This document shows positions 7,274 through 10,312 of a stretch of 10,312 bases of DNA, in pieces. Within the stretch, counting starts at the first letter, position 1, and the number at the start of each line of letters is the position of its first letter. This DNA is from Bryobacterales bacterium (GTDB lineage Bacteria > Cyanobacteriota > Vampirovibrionia > Obscuribacterales > Obscuribacteraceae). The stretch is from the NCBI GenBank assembly GCA_903970295.1, contig CAJCHQ010000974.1:1-10312 (forward strand). The letters are read 5' to 3'. Under the pieces are notes generated by a model. That model did no database searches. It saw only the letters and a list, made by a program, of their open reading frames with translations, and was not told where the DNA came from. The translations under genes and the position numbers were made by a program.

Positions 7274-8683
7274 TTATGTCTCTAAATCAGGTTGATATTG
7301 CTCTGGGTCTAGAGCAAATGTCCAGGCAACGGCAGCACGAGCAGTGGTAATCTCCGGTGGCACGCGCAAGAAATATTCTTTAAAAGTGCCATCCGCCTCG
7401 GCAGTGCGATTCACTACCTTGACCATCACTAAAGGTTCGTCATCATTCATCAAACATCGATATAAAGTGCCGTGGCGATCGCGATCGATAATTCTGGCGC
7501 CCGCATCGGCAATGAAACGGCCGGGTCCATATCGCTCAATCATGATCCTGCGAATTTCAGCGTTCGGTTCGGATTGAATACGGACGGGGACTAACTTTTC
7601 GGGTGCTTCTATAACTTGCCGAGGGACCGTGGTGCCATGCCATGAAAAAAGTTGGAAGCCATCGGCGAATTTAAAACTCGGTCCGTTCTCACTATGCAAT
7701 CTCGCCCGGTCATCGAAATGGATCGAAGTCGGACGTTCGCAAACAAAACAAATCTCGCGGCAGAATGTGTAAGCAGTGGCAGCCCGAGCCAACCGACACC
7801 ATATAGCCAATTCAGCAGCTAAAGCCGGGGCTCGACAATCGAGATTCTGCAGGGCAAAGTCTTCAATCGGTAGCCATACGGAAGACCACGGACCCCACCA
7901 ACGATTGTTGTTCGAATCTGGATCTAAGCGCTGCAACACAGCTTCGATCCATTCGTGCTTATTGGAAATTTCAGATGTTGTCGAAGTATTTTCCGAAAAG
8001 AATTCTTCGCCGAGCACTGAATCGTCCGTGTACACTCCGGTCAACGCAGCAATAATTTGGTAATCAGGACTGCCCCTCAGTTCTGCAGCTATTTGCACGC
8101 CGGCAGTTGTGTTTAAACCTTCTCTAAACATTGCTTCGAATCGATGCCTGATCAGCGGACTCTCGTCCTGATCGAAGCAAGCGTTCAACAAACCGCGGAA
8201 TTTAATTTCAGGAGACGCAGCCAACGGCGAAAATGAATTGACCGGGTCCCTCGCCGCGAGACTTTTGTAGACATCTTCCAGATAAGGAGAAAAATCTCTT
8301 TGCCGACGAGCTGCGAAACTGCGGACGTGTGCATAACGCTTAAAAGTGAATTGTGAATTGACTGCCGCCCAAACGGCTTGCCACGGCTCTTCTGATTTTT
8401 TGGCGACAACCTCTCGCAAATCCCACAAACGGCTGTGGGTCAGCATCATCTGCATAATTCCCGGCATGATCCACATTTGCCAGGGGCTGGCACACCAGAA
8501 TACCAGCGGTGCCGGCTGATTGAACTGCTTATAGAGGGCCTTTATCGCGGCTTCGGCTTCTGTTCTATCGACCGGCTTGGTAGCCCGCATCAATTCCAGC
8601 CAATTACGGCAGGTTTGATCGAAACACTCAATTTGGTCGACACCAACGGCGATCTTGGAGACAGCCATATTCCCCCCAGACAC
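7274..8683 (-). CDS. DUF6745-like protein of unknown function
   Basis: About 464-470 residues, cytoplasmic by appearance (no signal peptide or membrane helix). From memory of the family, the C-terminal half matches DUF6745, a domain of unknown function seen in cyanobacteria and other bacteria. Numbering from TTG 8686, the family-like landmarks are CERPTSIHFDDRARLH (316-331), DGFQLFSWHG (342-351), ERYG (384-387), LYRCLMNDDEPLVMVKVVN (408-426), LRVPPEITTARAAVAWTF (440-457) and a closing YQPDLET. The N-terminal half is helical and Trp-rich (ASPWQMWIMPG at 66-76). AGGAG at 8692-8696 lies five bases before TTG 8686 and eight before GTG 8683; ATG 8668 follows a GGGGGG run. I chose GTG, and all three are in frame. 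The upstream gene on the same strand ends 45 bases away, suggesting cotranscription. Family call is moderately sure; no function is known to me. Confidence 0.75.
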   Translation of the reverse strand: MSGGNMAVSKIAVGVDQIECFDQTCRNWLELMRATKPVDRTEAEAAIKALYKQFNQPAPLVFWCASPWQMWIMPGIMQMMLTHSRLWDLREVVAKKSEEPWQAVWAAVNSQFTFKRYAHVRSFAARRQRDFSPYLEDVYKSLAARDPVNSFSPLAASPEIKFRGLLNACFDQDESPLIRHRFEAMFREGLNTTAGVQIAAELRGSPDYQIIAALTGVYTDDSVLGEEFFSENTSTTSEISNKHEWIEAVLQRLDPDSNNNRWWGPWSSVWLPIEDFALQNLDCRAPALAAELAIWCRLARAATAYTFCREICFVCERPTSIHFDDRARLHSENGPSFKFADGFQLFSWHGTTVPRQVIEAPEKLVPVRIQSEPNAEIRRIMIERYGPGRFIADAGARIIDRDRHGTLYRCLMNDDEPLVMVKVVNRTAEADGTFKEYFLRVPPEITTARAAVAWTFALDPEQYQPDLET

Positions 8684-8728
8684 CAAACTTGCTCCTGAAC
8701 CATTATGACTCAGGTTTCAAAGTAGTGC

Positions 8729-9688
8729 CTAGTTTCCGCCTATCTCTTTTATGGCCGAATTTCTGGTCGAACCAGTCGCATCGGAACTACCACCGCCCGA
8801 AGCCTGCGAATCTTGATCGGCAGCCACCTGCTCATAATCATCGGTGCGCCAGCGCACGTAATTGCCCACACCGGCTCCGGCCAAATGCCAACGGGTATCT
8901 ACAACTTCCTTTCGAGCAGAGCTGGAAGGAAATTCAAGAAGCTTTCTGTTATCCAGCTTTTCATAGCAGCGCACGACGAGAGCATCAAACTTCGGATTGG
9001 GCTCGAGAAAAACGGCTTTACGCTGCGATTTCATGTGGTAGCCATTGAAAGCTTCATTAGCGAGGCTGATAAAGGTCGGGTCATCATGTGGCAAGGCTTG
9101 GGCACTGACGTGTCGATTATTAGTGACTGTGAATTTGACGACAGCAAAACCGTAGTGAATAGATTTATTCTGCTTCAAAAGTGCCGTTTGATTTTCCATG
9201 ACCGCTTGATGGAATGCTTTATGCCATTCTGTCCACTGGATTTGCTCTGCTTGCTCCGAGACCGAGCAATTTAAAACAGGTGTGTGGGTCGAATTTACGG
9301 AAGCACTCGTCGCCGAAATATCTACTTCTGGAACGGTGTGGGAAGCTTCCTTCGTGTCAGATTTAATCACAGGTGAAACAAGCGGAACTTTGTCGATACC
9401 TGGAGAAATGCGTGTCAGCGGAGTCGGCTCTGGAGCGGCAATTTTTTCGCTTGAGGGAAATCTCAGTGACTGCCCAGAAGGAGAAGGTGAAGATGATGCC
9501 GCAGCTGGGGACGGCGTCGAGCCACCAGTTGTCGCACTCGTAGTCGGGGCCGCTGGCTTTCTGGATGCGGAAGAACCAGGCACGGGTGCAGATCTAGTGT
9601 CTGTGCCGAAAACGGCCAGACTGGAGCAAAAGCAAGAAAGAGCAAGGAACAAACAGATTTTACTAAGAGCCGCAGTCCTCGAATTCAT
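8729..9688 (-). CDS. Secreted Ser/Pro-linker protein with possible TonB-C-like domain
   Basis: 319 residues, probably exported. An N-terminal hydrophobic segment (about 8-27, with three Cys) is a signal peptide or single membrane anchor. It is followed by a long disordered linker rich in Ser, Pro, Thr and Ala (about 30-140). A folded part at about 150-255 begins QWTEWHKAFHQAV and includes IHYGFAVVKFTVTNNRHV and LLEFPSSSARKEVV. The strand-then-VTxxxxV pattern after a membrane anchor and Pro-rich spacer resembles TonB/TolA C-terminal domains, but the usual glycine-rich and SSG motifs are absent, so this is a weak assignment. The tail (about 290-319) is again Gly/Ser-rich. GGAG lies six bases before the ATG. 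It sits 48 bases after the membrane-protein gene on the same strand and before the DUF6745-like gene, probably in one operon. Confidence 0.7.
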   Translation of the reverse strand: MNSRTAALSKICLFLALSCFCSSLAVFGTDTRSAPVPGSSASRKPAAPTTSATTGGSTPSPAAASSSPSPSGQSLRFPSSEKIAAPEPTPLTRISPGIDKVPLVSPVIKSDTKEASHTVPEVDISATSASVNSTHTPVLNCSVSEQAEQIQWTEWHKAFHQAVMENQTALLKQNKSIHYGFAVVKFTVTNNRHVSAQALPHDDPTFISLANEAFNGYHMKSQRKAVFLEPNPKFDALVVRCYEKLDNRKLLEFPSSSARKEVVDTRWHLAGAGVGNYVRWRTDDYEQVAADQDSQASGGGSSDATGSTRNSAIKEIGGN

Positions 9689-9736
9689 TTTCGACTCCGC
9701 AAAAGAAACTGCATCGGGCAGAGGTTCGACAATATT

Positions 9737-10312
9737 CTACGATTCCTTGGCTAAATTAGGAGGCAACGCTGGCGAAATTTCAGAAGCCGGCTGGTCAAGA
9801 TTCGACTCGACCGGTGGCGTCACGACTATCGACGACTCGGGAGCGGGCACTTCCAGCGGTGGCGTCAGGACTGCTGGAGATGCAAATGCCAATTTACCAA
9901 GCAACGTCGCGTCCTGGGTGGTTTCGACAAGATGATCGTATACATACGCTTTCGACACTATCACAATCATCTGAGCCGGCAGCGCTCCGATGAGCAATAA
10001 GAACCAACCGATGATTTGAATAAGGCTAGTGAGCAATCCGAATACCCAGAGCATTAATACAGCGCCATTAGTTACACGCCAACTTGCTTCAAGAGCAGCT
10101 ACCGGACCCATTTTGCGATCGACGATAAAGTAATCGGTCTGGTCGAGCTTTATATGCAAAATGATGCCGGGGATGATGAAGAATAAATAGCCTATTCCTA
10201 AAATAATGGCTCGCAAAATGTAAGCACCACAATAGCTAGGCAACTGAGCACCGACAGACAGAAAATCATCAGCGGTGAAGGGCTGTTGGCGCTGCACGTG
10301 TAGGGCCAACTT
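9737..10312 (-). CDS. Multi-span membrane protein with Pro-rich tail, DUF975/GPDPase-membrane-domain-like (5' end cut)
   Basis: The C-terminal 191 residues of a protein whose start lies beyond the right edge; the frame is open to base 10312. Three or so hydrophobic segments are visible: one covering AYILRAIILGIGYLFFIIPG, then two within the stretch GAVLMLWVFGLL to AQMIVIVSKAYVYDHL. The pattern of a helix ending IIPGIIL, then a loop YFIVDRKMGPVAALEASW, then a further pair of helices is typical of DUF975 and glycerophosphodiester-phosphodiesterase membrane-domain proteins, which lack a defined reaction. The last 45 or so residues are a soluble Pro/Ser/Val-rich tail without helices. It is the first visible gene of the minus-strand group and probably heads or joins its operon. 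The TTG at 10309 is very unlikely to be the true start, because the domain normally begins further upstream. Confidence 0.7.
   Translation of the reverse strand, partial: KLALHVQRQQPFTADDFLSVGAQLPSYCGAYILRAIILGIGYLFFIIPGIILHIKLDQTDYFIVDRKMGPVAALEASWRVTNGAVLMLWVFGLLTSLIQIIGWFLLLIGALPAQMIVIVSKAYVYDHLVETTQDATLLGKLAFASPAVLTPPLEVPAPESSIVVTPPVESNLDQPASEISPALPPNLAKES

Noticed and set aside
7734..7760. CxxxCxxC (C309, C313, C316) in the DUF6745-like protein, the spacing of radical-SAM cluster ligands
   Set aside because: It sits mid-protein just before the CERP family segment. No SAM-binding GGE-type motif follows and the surrounding sequence matches DUF6745, so the spacing is most likely coincidence.
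9282..9935. A 217-residue plus-strand frame rich in Gly, Glu and Ala
   Set aside because: It is antisense to the Ser/Pro linker and the Pro-rich tail of two minus-strand genes that have good starts and domain-like sequence, and it crosses both.

Overview
The window looks like a chromosomal stretch from an uncultured or environmental bacterium of roughly balanced base composition. It contains no rRNA, tRNA, CRISPR array, transposase or recognisable phage gene. A distant cyanobacterial or Melainabacteria/Obscuribacterales-type source is my best guess, held loosely. The hexamer CGATCG occurs about 11 times by eye where about 2.5 are expected, and the HIP1 octamer GCGATCGC occurs twice. The gene content also fits: TPR proteins, a DUF6745-type protein, and secreted proteins with long Ser/Pro-rich linkers. 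No single gene proves the taxonomy.

Layout. (1) Bases 1-1733, minus strand: the first 577 codons of a membrane-anchored M48 zinc metalloprotease with an N-terminal TPR module and a repetitive Pro-rich linker, cut by the left edge. (2) A divergent intergenic region of about 190 bases, then a plus-strand YfhO-like polytopic membrane protein ending at 4330. Its reading frame clearly continues upstream of the first conventional start codon, so its true start is unsettled. (3) 4436-5632, minus strand: a secreted glucose/sorbosone-dehydrogenase-type beta-propeller protein, convergent with the YfhO-like gene. A short, interrupted frame lies between them. (4) 5753-6688, plus strand: an exported protein made almost entirely of seven consecutive 34-residue TPRs, followed by a strong hairpin terminator that can serve both strands.

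(5) From 10312 down to 6796 every gene is on the minus strand and probably forms one or two transcription units: an edge-truncated multi-span membrane protein (DUF975/GPDPase-membrane-domain-like), a secreted Ser/Pro-linker protein with a possible TonB-C-like domain, a DUF6745-type protein, and a small exported protein. The small protein is built from an exact 12-residue tandem repeat.

Most genes are envelope or secreted proteins: protease, YfhO-like protein, propeller, TPR protein, 12-residue-repeat protein and TonB-C-like protein. I see no defence, toxin or mobile system. The most unusual items are the small 12-residue-repeat protein, the TPR-linker-membrane-M48 domain order, and the YfhO-like gene that lacks a standard start codon at its expected N-terminus.
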